DNA of 64,000 bases from Tritonibacter litoralis (GCF_009496005.1 NZ_WIBF01000010.1:1-64000); one strand, 5' to 3'. Positions 1-8,192 are shown, numbered from the stretch's first letter. The notes: a model not told the origin generated them from the letters alone. Program-made: numbers and translations.

Positions 1-22
1 TAAGATAAAATAACAAACACAC

Positions 23-31
23 TTATCCACA
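23..31 (+). other. DnaA-box-like nonamer
   Basis: TTATCCACA matches the high-affinity DnaA box exactly. It sits in an AT-rich, gene-free stretch (about 1-85) that contrasts with the GC-rich remainder. I see only one copy, and the window starts here, so an origin cannot be claimed. Confidence 0.3.
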
Positions 32-64
32 AAACAAACCAAACAAACTCCAAATCAAACAATC

Positions 65-114
65 AAAACGAGTCGGGAAAACATAAACACCGACTCGTTT
101 TTACGAGTCGGTGT
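65..114. terminator. Two mutually exclusive perfect hairpins
   Basis: Three related segments compete for pairing. AAAACGAGTCGG at 65-76 pairs with CCGACTCGTTTT at 90-101 (12 bp). The segment 87-97 pairs with 104-114 (11 bp) around a TTTTTA loop. The middle segment takes part in both stems, so only one can form. The T-run after the first stem looks like a rho-independent terminator for a rightward gene that ends before the window. A terminator/antiterminator switch is possible but unproven. Confidence 0.5.
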
Positions 115-182
115 CGAAAACCGCAGGATTACCACTGGCGGCGGAGATGAGACCGCAAGGTGGCCTGCGTATACAGTAGGAC

Positions 183-632
183 TTAGGCGCGGACGCAGGC
201 CGCGGGGCGCATAGCATCCATCATATCGACAGGATCACAGACCAGTGCATCCAGAGTAACTTCATCCAGGGCATGAAAGAACGCTTGGGCCGCATCTGAC
301 AGCGCGGTGCGCAGGCGGCACACGTTCAGTTGCGGGCACGTATCATCACCGTCACCAAAACATTCAACGATCGGCACCGGGCCTTCAACCTGACGAAACA
401 CATCACCCACACGGATCTCGGACGCGGGGCGCGCAAGGGCGATACCACCGCGGCGGCCACGATGGGTGTTGAGGAAACCCAGCTGGCTAAGCTGATTGAT
501 TACCTGAGCCAGGTGATTTTCCGAAATCTTGCAGCGGTCCGCGATTTCGGATTTGGTCACAAGACGATCGCTGTTGGCCGCACAATACATCAGCAACCGG
601 ACAGCAATATTGGTTCGTTTGGTAATACGCAT
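183..632 (-). CDS. nsrR: Rrf2-family regulator, NsrR-like
   Basis: A 149-residue cytoplasmic repressor of the Rrf2 family. The N-terminal winged helix (MRITKRTNIAVRLLMYCA) is followed by a wing containing THRGRRGG and then three cysteines spaced C-x7-C-x5-C (VECF...TCPQLNVCRL). These are the expected ligands of an NO-sensitive [2Fe-2S] or [4Fe-4S] cluster. The remainder, FFHALDEVTLDALV, also resembles NsrR. The start at 632 has a GGAG ribosome-binding site; the longer open frame upstream is antisense to the next gene. It is divergent from a gamma-glutamylcyclotransferase gene. A perfect inverted repeat spans its own start region, suggesting autoregulation. IscR or RirA identity is less likely from the cysteine spacing, but the exact ligand is inferred. 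Confidence 0.8.
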   Translation of the reverse strand: MRITKRTNIAVRLLMYCAANSDRLVTKSEIADRCKISENHLAQVINQLSQLGFLNTHRGRRGGIALARPASEIRVGDVFRQVEGPVPIVECFGDGDDTCPQLNVCRLRTALSDAAQAFFHALDEVTLDALVCDPVDMMDAMRPAACVRA

Positions 633-634
633 AA

Positions 635-660
635 GACATCTCCGGATAAATTCAGATGTC
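635..660. promoter_or_regulatory. Inverted repeat at nsrR start, candidate operator
   Basis: GACATCT (635-641) and AGATGTC (654-660) form a perfect 7-bp dyad with a 12-bp spacer. It overlies the ribosome-binding site of the leftward regulator. Rrf2 proteins commonly bind such dyads, so autorepression is likely, by inference. Confidence 0.4.
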
Positions 661-690
661 GAAGGGTTGCACAGTGCGGCAAAGACCGGT

Positions 691-704
691 TTGACATACA
701 TCAA
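691..704. promoter_or_regulatory. FNR/DNR-type box
   Basis: TTGACATACATCAA matches the FNR/FnrL/DNR consensus TTGAT-N4-ATCAA with one mismatch. It lies between the divergent nsrR-like gene and the gamma-glutamylcyclotransferase gene, 22 bp upstream of the latter's start. A role in oxygen or NO control is inferred. Confidence 0.45.
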
Positions 705-725
705 TCTGATTTGGAGAAAACGAGA

Positions 726-1292
726 ATGCAGAGCCCCTATTTTTTTGGCTATGGCAGTTTGGTGAATGTTGCGACCCACACTTATGTCGATCCACGGCCT
801 GCACGGCTGTCCGGGTGGCGGCGGGCTTGGGTTCAGACGGATGTCCACCCGCTTGCATTTTTGAGCGCGGTTCCGGACGAGGCGTCGGTTATTTCTGGAC
901 TGGTGGCCTCGGTCCCTGGGGCAGATTGGGCGGCGTTGGATCTGCGGGAAACCGGGTATGATCGCCTGCCCGCGGCCGACCAGGTGGACCACGACCTGCC
1001 CGCGGAAACCGACGTTCAGGTTTATTCAGTGCCCAAGGCGACCCATATCACAGCGGAACCTCCCCTGCCCGTTTTGCTCAGCTACCTGGACGTTGTGGTG
1101 CAAGGCTATCTGCAGGTCTTTGGGGAAGAAGGTGTCGCCGGATTCTTTGACACCACCGACAGCTGGGATCGTCCGTTTGTAGATGACCGTACGGCACCCA
1201 GATATCCGCGTGCGCAGGTTCTGGATGCAAAAGAAACCGCACTGGTCGATCACTGGCTGGCAAAAACCGCCGCGATCCGGGTCGAGGTCTAA
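726..1292 (+). CDS. Gamma-glutamylcyclotransferase family protein
   Basis: A 188-residue protein of the GGCT/ChaC-like fold. Such enzymes release 5-oxoproline from gamma-glutamyl compounds such as glutathione. The substrate-binding signature YGSL is at residues 9-12, and LRETGYDR carries a candidate catalytic glutamate. I chose the ATG at 726 because MQSPYFFGYGSL is the usual family N-terminus; the open frame extends further upstream into antisense of nsrR. It stands alone between a divergent regulator and the convergent gltX, with a hairpin terminator after the stop. The exact substrate is not deducible. Confidence 0.8.
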   Translation: MQSPYFFGYGSLVNVATHTYVDPRPARLSGWRRAWVQTDVHPLAFLSAVPDEASVISGLVASVPGADWAALDLRETGYDRLPAADQVDHDLPAETDVQVYSVPKATHITAEPPLPVLLSYLDVVVQGYLQVFGEEGVAGFFDTTDSWDRPFVDDRTAPRYPRAQVLDAKETALVDHWLAKTAAIRVEV

Positions 1293-1314
1293 GTGGCGAG
1301 TTGATCAAAAACAA

Positions 1315-1341
1315 AAAGGCGCGCTCAGATCGCGCGCCTTT
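1315..1341. terminator. Bidirectional hairpin terminator
   Basis: AAAGGCGCGC (1315-1324) pairs with GCGCGCCTTT (1332-1341) around a 7-nt loop. A-tracts and T-tracts flank both sides. It lies between the convergent GGCT gene and gltX. Confidence 0.75.
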
Positions 1342-1362
1342 GTCCTTTGCGGTAAACAAACG

Positions 1363-2688
1363 TTAGCCGCGAGCGCGGACAACTTGCATCAGAGGCAGCA
1401 ACGCGCCCATGTCGGGGCCGCGTTCCATGCCCGTGACAGCCTTGCGTAATGGCATAAACAGGCCTTTGCCCTTGCGACCGGTTGCGTCCTTGACGGCCGT
1501 GGTCCAGGCCTTCCAGCTTGTGCTGTCATATGGCCCCTCAGGCAGTAGCGTCATGGCCTGGGCCACAAACTCCTGATCCTCATCCGCAATCAAAGGCTCC
1601 GCACCCTCTTGGCACAGGCTCCACCACTGCGCCAGATCCCCCAATGTGGTGATGTTTTCCCGAGCCACATCCCAGAACGCCGGTTGGGTCTGGGCTGGAA
1701 CGCCAAGCGCATCGAGCTCTGATTTCACATCTTCCGCCGATTGCGCCTGCAAATAGCGCGCCGTCAGCGGGAAGACATCCTGCACGTCAAACTTGGTTGG
1801 TGCGGTTCCAAAACGAGAGACATCAAAGCCTTCGATTAGTTCAGCCATATCCGTGCGCAGCTCCACCGGATCGGATGAACCAAGGCGCGCCATCAAGGAC
1901 AGAAGCGCCATCGGCTGCACGCCCTGTTCGCGCAGATCACGCAACGCCAAAGTGCCGAGCCGTTTGGACAATGCCTCGCCCTGCGGGCCGGTCAACAGCG
2001 AATGGTGTGCAAACTCGGGATGATCAAAGCCCAGCGCTTCCATAATCTGGATCTGGGTCGCCGTATTGGTCACATGGTCCGAGCCGCGCACCACATGGGT
2101 CACACCCATGTCCGTGTCATCTACCACAGAGGCCAGCGTATAAAGGAACTGACCGTCACCACGGATCAGAACCGGATCCGACACCGAGGCCGCATCGATG
2201 GACGTGTCCCCACCAATGCCATCGGTCCAGTTGATCCGCGCATGGTTAAGCTTGAACCGCCAGACGCCATCACCGCGTTCCGCACGCAACGCGTCCTTTT
2301 CCGCGTCCGACAGCGCCAGCGCCGCGCGGTCATACACCGGCGGTTTGCCCATGTTCAGCTGTTTCTTGCGTTTCAGATCCAGCTCGGTTGGAGTTTCAAA
2401 CGCCTCATAAAACCGACCAGCCGCGCGCAATTTGTCGGCGGCGTCGACATACATATCCAGACGCTCTGACTGACGTTCAATCCGATCCCAAGTCAGACCC
2501 AACCATTCAAGATCCTGCTTGATGGCATCAACATATTCTTCTTTTGACCGTTCCGGGTCGGTGTCATCAATCCGCAGGATGAAGGTGCCGCCTGCCTTGC
2601 GGGCAATCAGATAGTTCATCAGCGCGGTGCGCAGGTTGCCCACATGGATATAGCCGGTGGGCGACGGAGCAAATCGGGTGGTGGTCAT
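1363..2688 (-). CDS. gltX: Glutamate--tRNA ligase
   Basis: A 441-residue class I aminoacyl-tRNA synthetase that charges tRNA(Glu), and in many alphaproteobacteria also tRNA(Gln), which is later amidated. The N-terminal RFAPSPTGYIHVGN holds the HIGH-type motif. The KMSKS counterpart is EALSKRLGTL, a common GltX variant. The start at 2688 (MTTTRFAPSPTG) is preceded by AGGAG; the open frame continues upstream with no homologous sequence. Alphaproteobacteria often have two GltX paralogues, and which one this is cannot be told here. Confidence 0.93.
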   Translation of the reverse strand: MTTTRFAPSPTGYIHVGNLRTALMNYLIARKAGGTFILRIDDTDPERSKEEYVDAIKQDLEWLGLTWDRIERQSERLDMYVDAADKLRAAGRFYEAFETPTELDLKRKKQLNMGKPPVYDRAALALSDAEKDALRAERGDGVWRFKLNHARINWTDGIGGDTSIDAASVSDPVLIRGDGQFLYTLASVVDDTDMGVTHVVRGSDHVTNTATQIQIMEALGFDHPEFAHHSLLTGPQGEALSKRLGTLALRDLREQGVQPMALLSLMARLGSSDPVELRTDMAELIEGFDVSRFGTAPTKFDVQDVFPLTARYLQAQSAEDVKSELDALGVPAQTQPAFWDVARENITTLGDLAQWWSLCQEGAEPLIADEDQEFVAQAMTLLPEGPYDSTSWKAWTTAVKDATGRKGKGLFMPLRKAVTGMERGPDMGALLPLMQVVRARG

Positions 2689-2766
2689 CAAGCATCTCCT
2701 GTTGCGATTTGCTCTGTCATATGCGGGCCCGTTTGTCCAGTTGAGCAAGGCCGCGCGCTTGCCCAA

Positions 2767-2814
2767 GCGCCCTCTGGGCGCTGCCTCCGGCTGACGTATT
2801 TGGAAAAAGATGAA
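2767..2814 (+). repeat. Dispersed Rhodobacterales intergenic element, copy A
   Basis: The 32-nt core at 2783-2814 runs from GCCTCCGGC to AAAAGATGAA. It is preceded by a small hairpin, GCGCCC-TCT-GGGCGC (2767-2781). A second copy lies on the minus strand at 20673-20704 with 27 of 32 positions identical and the same hairpin-then-core order. It lies in the 288-bp gap between gltX and the MBL gene. Function unknown. Confidence 0.6.
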
Positions 2815-2976
2815 ATTGGGGCCGCAAAAACGAGATTTCTGGGCAGGAGGTGTTTCACAGCAGCCGTCGCGTTTTCGTTGCAAACCTCACGCGCTCGTCA
2901 TTACCATTTAATCGCCCTGACGTGAAAAACGCCTAGGTTAAAGGCGTTCGACTGCCCAATGGAATGAGGTTCCACC

Positions 2977-3909
2977 ATGTCTTTCAAGTTTTCCCGCCGC
3001 GCAGCCCTTGGTGCTGCAGCCGCACTGCCCCTGTCGCTGACGGCGCGCCCGCTTCTGGCGAAGGGCAGCGTCACCCCGGCCAACAGCACAAAGGCCCGCA
3101 GCTTTGCAATTGGCAAATTTGTTGTCACCACACTGTTGGATGGGTCGGTTCTACGTGAAGATGCCCGCCAGATTTTTAGCGAAAGCACAACCGAAGAAGA
3201 ATTCAATGCCGTGTCGGCAGCGAACTTCATCTCTCCAGAACAGGCGCAGTTCTATTTCACGCCGACCCTGGTGGACACCGGCGCAGAGCTGGTTCTGTTT
3301 GATACAGGCCTTGGCAATGGCGGCATCCAAGCGGGCCTGGCAGAGGTCGGCGTTACCCCAGATCAAATCGATGTTGTTGTCATCACCCATATGCATCCAG
3401 ACCACATTGGCGGGTTGATGAGCAATGGCGCCGTTACCTTTCCCAATGCACGTTACGTGACTGCGGCGGCGGAATATGACTTCTGGTCCGGCTTTGACGA
3501 GACGCACCGCGTCGGAGGCTTGGTCAAGAAAAACGTGACGCCGCTGGCAGAAAAGACAACCTTTATCAAAGACGGCGAAGCCGTTGTCTCTGGCATCACG
3601 GCCATTTCGGCAGCGGGCCACACGCCGGGTCACACGATCTACATGTTGGAAAGCGACGGCCAGCAGCTGCTGCTGACCGCGGATATGGCGAACCACTATG
3701 TTTGGGCGTTCCAGAACCCCGAATGGTCGATCGTGTTTGATGGCGACAAGGAACAAGCGGCCAAAACCCGCCGTAAGAACCTGGATATGCTCGCAACAGA
3801 CAAGATCCCGATGATCGGCTACCACATGCCGTTCCCGGGCATGGGTTTTGTTGAGACACGCGGATCGGGCTTTCGCTTTGTTCCGGTCAGCTATCAGTTT
3901 TCGCTTTAA
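2977..3909 (+). CDS. Tat-exported MBL-fold metallo-hydrolase
   Basis: A 310-residue metallo-beta-lactamase-fold hydrolase. The N-terminus carries a twin-arginine signal (SRRAALG, then a hydrophobic stretch ending near LTARPLLA), so export to the periplasm as a folded, metal-loaded protein is expected. The metal motif THMHPDHIGG is followed by GHTPGHT and a C-terminal YHMPFPGMG, as in the lactonase/AttM-like branch. The ATG at 2977 is preceded by GAGG. It is monocistronic between two leftward genes, with strong hairpins downstream. A lactonase or other ester hydrolase is possible; the substrate cannot be assigned. Confidence 0.85.
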   Translation: MSFKFSRRAALGAAAALPLSLTARPLLAKGSVTPANSTKARSFAIGKFVVTTLLDGSVLREDARQIFSESTTEEEFNAVSAANFISPEQAQFYFTPTLVDTGAELVLFDTGLGNGGIQAGLAEVGVTPDQIDVVVITHMHPDHIGGLMSNGAVTFPNARYVTAAAEYDFWSGFDETHRVGGLVKKNVTPLAEKTTFIKDGEAVVSGITAISAAGHTPGHTIYMLESDGQQLLLTADMANHYVWAFQNPEWSIVFDGDKEQAAKTRRKNLDMLATDKIPMIGYHMPFPGMGFVETRGSGFRFVPVSYQFSL

Positions 3910-3953
3910 GCGTAACTGCGAAAGGGGAGAGGCTCCCGCGCCCTCGGCCCCTT

Positions 3954-4048
3954 CCCGCCCTATCGGGCGGGCACGGACCTCACGCTTGGGGGTGGCGCCG
4001 CGCACAGCGCGGCGCCACCCCCAACGGGCACAGGTTTGCCTGCAAACC
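3954..4048. terminator. Cluster of three perfect hairpins incl. 18-bp stem
   Basis: Between the convergent MBL gene and nadE lie three perfect hairpins. They are 3954-3971 (7 bp, TATC loop), 3986-4024 (18 bp, ACA loop) and 4033-4048 (7 bp, CT loop). No long T-run follows the largest stem, so it may act as a transcript-end protector or cruciform as much as a terminator. No coding sequence is visible in the gap. Confidence 0.6.
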
Positions 4049-4089
4049 GAAGCCGGGCGGGAGAGCTTGCTTGATCCTGGAGGGGTCGT

Positions 4090-5748
4090 CTATTGAGGTG
4101 AGCGCCAGCGGTTCACAATTGGGTAGCGCCGGTCCAACCAGAATGCCCTTGGCGTGAGCCGGGCTCCGGGTGCGGATTGGAACCGTTTGTATTCGCTGAT
4201 GAAGACCAGATGTTCGACTCGCTTAGCCTCTGCTGAATCAAATCCAGCCGCTACGCAATCCGCAACAGAGCCGTCCTGATCCACCAAAATGTCCAGTATC
4301 GCATCCAACACTGGATAATCAGGCAAGCTGTCGCTGTCTTTTTGGTCCTCACGTAGTTCCGCTGACGGCGGCTTGTCGATCACATTGGCGCGGATCACCT
4401 CACCGGCGGGTCCCATCATCCAGCTGCGATGATGAGCATTGCGCCAGCGGCAGGTTTCAAACACGCGGGTTTTATAGAGATCCTTGATCGGGTTATAGCC
4501 CCCGTTCATATCGCCATAAATCGTGGCATATCCAACTGCGACCTCGGATTTATTTCCTGTGGTCAGTAGCATCTCTCCGAACTTGTTGGACATTGCCATC
4601 AACAGCAATCCACGCAGGCGGGATTGGATGTTTTCTTCGGTCAGATCCGCATCACGCCCTGCAAAAAATGGTGCCAGCGTATTGGTTATCGCATCCCGCC
4701 CGTCTGAGATCGGGACATAATCATAGTGAACGCCCAGCGCCTTGGCGACGGCCTCGGCATCCGCGAGAGATTCGGCCGAGGTGTATTCAGATGGCAGCAT
4801 CACACAGCGGACGTTTTCAGCACCGATGGCATCAACTGCAATGGCCGCAACCAGCGCCGAATCCACGCCGCCAGATAACCCCAGCAGAACTTTGCCAAAT
4901 CCGCTTTTGCGCAGGTAATCACGGAGCGCTTCAACCATCACCCGGTAATCCTGCTCCCAGGCATCCGGCAGATGGGCTTTCTCGCCTTCAACCGCACGCC
5001 AGCCGTCCGGGCCGCGCTCCAGATCCAGCTGTGTCACCGCCTCATCAAACACCGGCATCTGCAGGGCCAAAGCGCCACCGGGGTTCAGCACAAAACTGCC
5101 ACCATCAAAGACCTGATCATCCTGCCCACCAACCATATTCAGGTAGATCACCGGCAAACCCGTTTCGACGCAACGGGCGACCATATGGTTCTGGCGCACT
5201 TCCATTTTATCGCGATAGTAGGGTGAGCCATTGGGGATCAGCAGGAACTCGGCCCCGGTTTCCTCCAGCGTTTCCGCCACATCCACGTGCCACCCGTCTT
5301 CACAAATTGGCGAGCCCACACGGGTGTCCCCCACAACATAAGGGCCTCCGAGCGGTCCTGCGTCAAAGATGCGAACCTCGTCAAACACGGTCTCATTAGG
5401 AAGGTGATGCTTCAACACGCGGCTGGCGACCTTCCCCCCTTTGAGGATCAGATAGGCGTTGAAAAGCTTGCCGTCTTCAGCCCAGGGACAGCCGATGGCC
5501 AATGCAGGTCCATCGGCACAGCGGACTGCCAGATCCTCGGCTGCGGCCATTGCAGCATGGTGAAACGCCGGTTTCATCACCAGATCCTGTGCATTGTAGC
5601 CAGTCAGGAACATTTCCGGCAGCGCCACCAGATCCGCCGCAGCGCTGCGACCTTCTTCCCAGGCGGCAAACGCCTTGGCCGCATTGCCCGCAATATCACC
5701 CACGGTCGGGTTGAGCTGCGCCAGTGTTATGCGAAACCGATCAGCCAT
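4090..5748 (-). CDS. nadE: Glutamine-dependent NAD+ synthetase
   Basis: A 552-residue, two-domain enzyme that makes NAD+ from deamido-NAD+ with glutamine as nitrogen donor. The N-terminal nitrilase-type glutaminase domain (about 1-255) has the triad Glu45, Lys113 (KHHLPNE) and Cys149 (PICEDGWH). The C-terminal synthetase domain has the pyrophosphatase loop SGGVDS at 292-297. The start at 5748 (MADRFRITLAQLNP) has an AGGA site; an upstream in-frame Met would add 12 residues without a good site. It is divergent from the MORN gene. Confidence 0.94.
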   Translation of the reverse strand: MADRFRITLAQLNPTVGDIAGNAAKAFAAWEEGRSAAADLVALPEMFLTGYNAQDLVMKPAFHHAAMAAAEDLAVRCADGPALAIGCPWAEDGKLFNAYLILKGGKVASRVLKHHLPNETVFDEVRIFDAGPLGGPYVVGDTRVGSPICEDGWHVDVAETLEETGAEFLLIPNGSPYYRDKMEVRQNHMVARCVETGLPVIYLNMVGGQDDQVFDGGSFVLNPGGALALQMPVFDEAVTQLDLERGPDGWRAVEGEKAHLPDAWEQDYRVMVEALRDYLRKSGFGKVLLGLSGGVDSALVAAIAVDAIGAENVRCVMLPSEYTSAESLADAEAVAKALGVHYDYVPISDGRDAITNTLAPFFAGRDADLTEENIQSRLRGLLLMAMSNKFGEMLLTTGNKSEVAVGYATIYGDMNGGYNPIKDLYKTRVFETCRWRNAHHRSWMMGPAGEVIRANVIDKPPSAELREDQKDSDSLPDYPVLDAILDILVDQDGSVADCVAAGFDSAEAKRVEHLVFISEYKRFQSAPGARLTPRAFWLDRRYPIVNRWRSPQ

Positions 5749-5917
5749 GTCTGTCCTACATCTTTTGGTCGTTCTCTTTGCCATTTATCAGATCATCCGC
5801 CTAAGGAAAGCCTCGAGCGCAAAAGAGATTGCGACAACGCGACGGCTGGCATAGTTTTTGCCCAAGCATTGAAGGCGACCAGAACGGTTGCCCCCCAGAA
5901 GGCAGGCAGAGGTTAAT

Positions 5918-7360
5918 ATGATCCGCTTTGGCACTTTCACCGCACTCACGACCGTGCTGACTTTGACCACGGCTGCTTGGGCGCAGGACAGCCAGCCGAT
6001 CACCACCCAGGATGAGATCGGCGGAATCTATGAAGGCGCGTTCAAAGGCGGGCTGCAACATGGGATCGGCACTTATACGTTGCCCAATGGCTATGAATAC
6101 TCTGGCGAATGGGTCGAAGGCGAAATTCAAGGCAACGGTGTCGCCCGCTTCCCCAACGGGTCGATCTATGAAGGGGAATTTGCCAAAGGCAAACCCGAGG
6201 GCCTTGGCAAGATCACCTTTGCCGACGGCGGCACCTATGAAGGTGAATGGCTGGACGGGGAGATCAACGGACAAGGCATCGCGATCTATGCCAATGGCAT
6301 GCGCTACGAAGGTGCCTTTGCTGCGGGCAAACACCATGGTCAGGGCACCATGACAAACCCGGATGGGTATCAATATGCGGGCAACTGGGTGGAAGGGCAC
6401 AAGGAAGGCAAGGGCAAGATCCTGCAAGCCAATGGTGCCACCTATGAAGGCGACATCCGCGATGGGAAGCTGGATGGTTTTGGCAAGCTGACTCTGCCAG
6501 ATGGGTTGGTTTACGAGGGCGAATGGTTGAACGACCAGATGCACGGCCAAGGCAAGCTGACACTCCCCAATGGCGACATCTACGAAGGCCCGCTGGTCGC
6601 GGGACGCCGTCAGGGGAATGGCAAGCTGAGCTATGCGGATGGCTCGTCCTATCAAGGCGCATTTGAAGATGACCTGCGCCATGGCCAGGGCACATTTACC
6701 GGCACGGATGGGTATACCTATACGGGTGCATGGTCTGGTGGTCAGATCGAAGGCCAGGGCAGAGTCACCTACCCCGATGGATCGGTCTATGAAGGCGCGT
6801 TCCGCGCGGACCTGCCGGATGGTGAGGGCAAGGTAACCTACCCCGATGGGTCGTCTTATGAGGGCAACTGGATCGCGGGCGTGATCGAGGGCGAAGGCAC
6901 CTCGACCTATCCCAATGGTGTTGTCTATGTCGGCACTTTCAAAAACGCCAAACACCACGGCCAAGGCGTGATGACCTATACAGACGGCTACCGTTATGAG
7001 GGCGGTTGGGACAACAACCTGCGTCAGGGCGAGGCGGTTGTGACCTATGCGGACGGCTCGGTTTACACCGGTGGGTTTGAGGCCGGGCAACGCCAGGGTT
7101 CCGGTAAAATCGTGATGGTTGACGGCTTCAGCTATGAGGGTCACTGGGAACAGGGCAAGATCACGGGCAAAGGCATCGCGCGCTATGCCAATGGCGACAT
7201 CTACGAAGGTGGGTTTTTGAACGGCAAACGTCAGGGCCCCGGTGTGATCCGTTATGCCAGCGGTCAGGAAAAAGCAGGCCAGTGGGAAAACGGTGCGCTG
7301 GTTGTGGATCCGACCGAGACGGTTGAGGACGAAACCACAACCGAGGCGGCCAGCGAATAA
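5918..7360 (+). CDS. Secreted MORN-repeat protein, 18 repeats
   Basis: A 480-residue protein with a Sec signal peptide (MIRFGTFTALTTVLTLTTAAWAQ) followed by an almost uninterrupted array of 18 MORN repeats of exactly 23 residues. Each has the form YEGxW/F...GxGxxxxxDGxx, and a degenerate 19th repeat precedes an acidic tail (ETVEDETTTEAASE). Repeats fall into a four-unit super-period in which GYxY...W units recur at repeats 1, 5, 10 and 14. The start at 5918 has AGAGG upstream; the open frame begins 10 codons earlier. MORN arrays bind phospholipid or act as scaffolds; a periplasmic or surface role is inferred, with no specific function. Confidence 0.88.
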   Translation: MIRFGTFTALTTVLTLTTAAWAQDSQPITTQDEIGGIYEGAFKGGLQHGIGTYTLPNGYEYSGEWVEGEIQGNGVARFPNGSIYEGEFAKGKPEGLGKITFADGGTYEGEWLDGEINGQGIAIYANGMRYEGAFAAGKHHGQGTMTNPDGYQYAGNWVEGHKEGKGKILQANGATYEGDIRDGKLDGFGKLTLPDGLVYEGEWLNDQMHGQGKLTLPNGDIYEGPLVAGRRQGNGKLSYADGSSYQGAFEDDLRHGQGTFTGTDGYTYTGAWSGGQIEGQGRVTYPDGSVYEGAFRADLPDGEGKVTYPDGSSYEGNWIAGVIEGEGTSTYPNGVVYVGTFKNAKHHGQGVMTYTDGYRYEGGWDNNLRQGEAVVTYADGSVYTGGFEAGQRQGSGKIVMVDGFSYEGHWEQGKITGKGIARYANGDIYEGGFLNGKRQGPGVIRYASGQEKAGQWENGALVVDPTETVEDETTTEAASE

Positions 7361-7385
7361 CGCAAGCCCAGTTGGATAAAACGCC

Positions 7386-7419
7386 AATGCGCCCGTCAAT
7401 CATCATTGGCGGGCGCATT
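7386..7419. terminator. Hairpin terminator
   Basis: AATGCGCCCG (7386-7395) pairs with CGGGCGCATT (7410-7419), followed by GTTGTT. It lies between the convergent MORN gene and the FMN-binding protein gene. Confidence 0.65.
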
Positions 7420-7433
7420 GTTGTTCAGTTGCT

Positions 7434-8102
7434 TTACCCCAGCTTGATGCGGCTCAGGTGATCGGGCTGGGGCACATCTAAGCGGGTTTCGGCGTCATCG
7501 ATTGGCGGCATCAGGTTCATTTCGATCGGCACCACACCCGCCCAGATCGGCAGCTCATAGTCTTCCTCATCATCTTTAGGGCCGCCGCTGCGGATCTTTG
7601 CGGCCCCTTCGGTGATCGGCATACGCATGACCCATGTCGCCTTGAACTCTTGATCCGTCATCGGCCGCAAGGTCTCCCAACGGCCAGGAAACAACGCGTC
7701 AAACATCCGCTCCAAACTGGTTGCCGCGTGATCCCCCTCGACCCGCTCGGCCTCACCAAACAACATAACCGAGCGGAAATTCACCGAGTGGTGCATGGCT
7801 GAACGCGCCAACACATAGCCATCCAGGCAAGACACCGACAGGCAGACTGACTTTCCCTCCATCGCGCGCAGGGCCCGGCTGGCCGCAGAACCATGCCAAT
7901 AGACATAATCCCCCTCGCGCCACTGAAGGGTGGGCAAAATCGAAGGCGCGCCATCGATTTCATAAGCAATATGGCACATGGGCATTGCTGCCAGAACCTG
8001 ATCAATCGCTGCGCGATCATAATGACCACGTTCATGCGAACGCCGCAGGCGGCTGCGGTTGGTTTTCAGCGGGGCTTGGTCGGTGGATTGGGACATAGGC
8101 AT
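7434..8102 (-). CDS. Pyridoxamine 5'-phosphate oxidase-like FMN protein
   Basis: A 222-residue split-barrel flavoprotein of the PNPOx-like/nitroimidazole-resistance (Nim-like) group. RSHERGHYDRAAIDQVLA leads into the barrel, and GSAASRALRAM with SVSCLDGYVLARSAMHHSVNFRSV are the regions that bind FMN in relatives. Start: the ATG at 8102 or at 8096 (MSQSTDQ), and neither has a strong ribosome-binding site. It is divergent from a MocR regulator 90 bp away, an arrangement typical of a MocR target gene. The substrate is unknown; true PdxH activity is unlikely at this similarity level. Confidence 0.8.
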   Translation of the reverse strand: MPMSQSTDQAPLKTNRSRLRRSHERGHYDRAAIDQVLAAMPMCHIAYEIDGAPSILPTLQWREGDYVYWHGSAASRALRAMEGKSVCLSVSCLDGYVLARSAMHHSVNFRSVMLFGEAERVEGDHAATSLERMFDALFPGRWETLRPMTDQEFKATWVMRMPITEGAAKIRSGGPKDDEEDYELPIWAGVVPIEMNLMPPIDDAETRLDVPQPDHLSRIKLG

Positions 8103-8192
8103 CTACTTCATTCAAATTACGACTTACGCTTGACCTAAAGGTGATGCGGTCCTTTCATAAGATCCAGTTCTGATATAAATGAGCATACCAAT

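Noticed and set aside
1-182. Replication origin
   Set aside because: Only one DnaA box is visible and the flank before position 1 is unseen; no dnaA, repABC, hemE or parAB gene is nearby.
5801-7399. 532-residue open frame antisense to the MORN gene
   Set aside because: It arises because the 23-codon MORN repeat repeats a stop-free antisense frame. The product is itself a repeat of low-complexity sequence, and the sense strand has a clear family, signal peptide and ribosome-binding site.
8130-8160. TTGACC...TCATAA promoter for the MocR gene
   Set aside because: The spacer would be 19 bp with a poor -10. It is plausible for an activator-dependent promoter but not supportable by eye.
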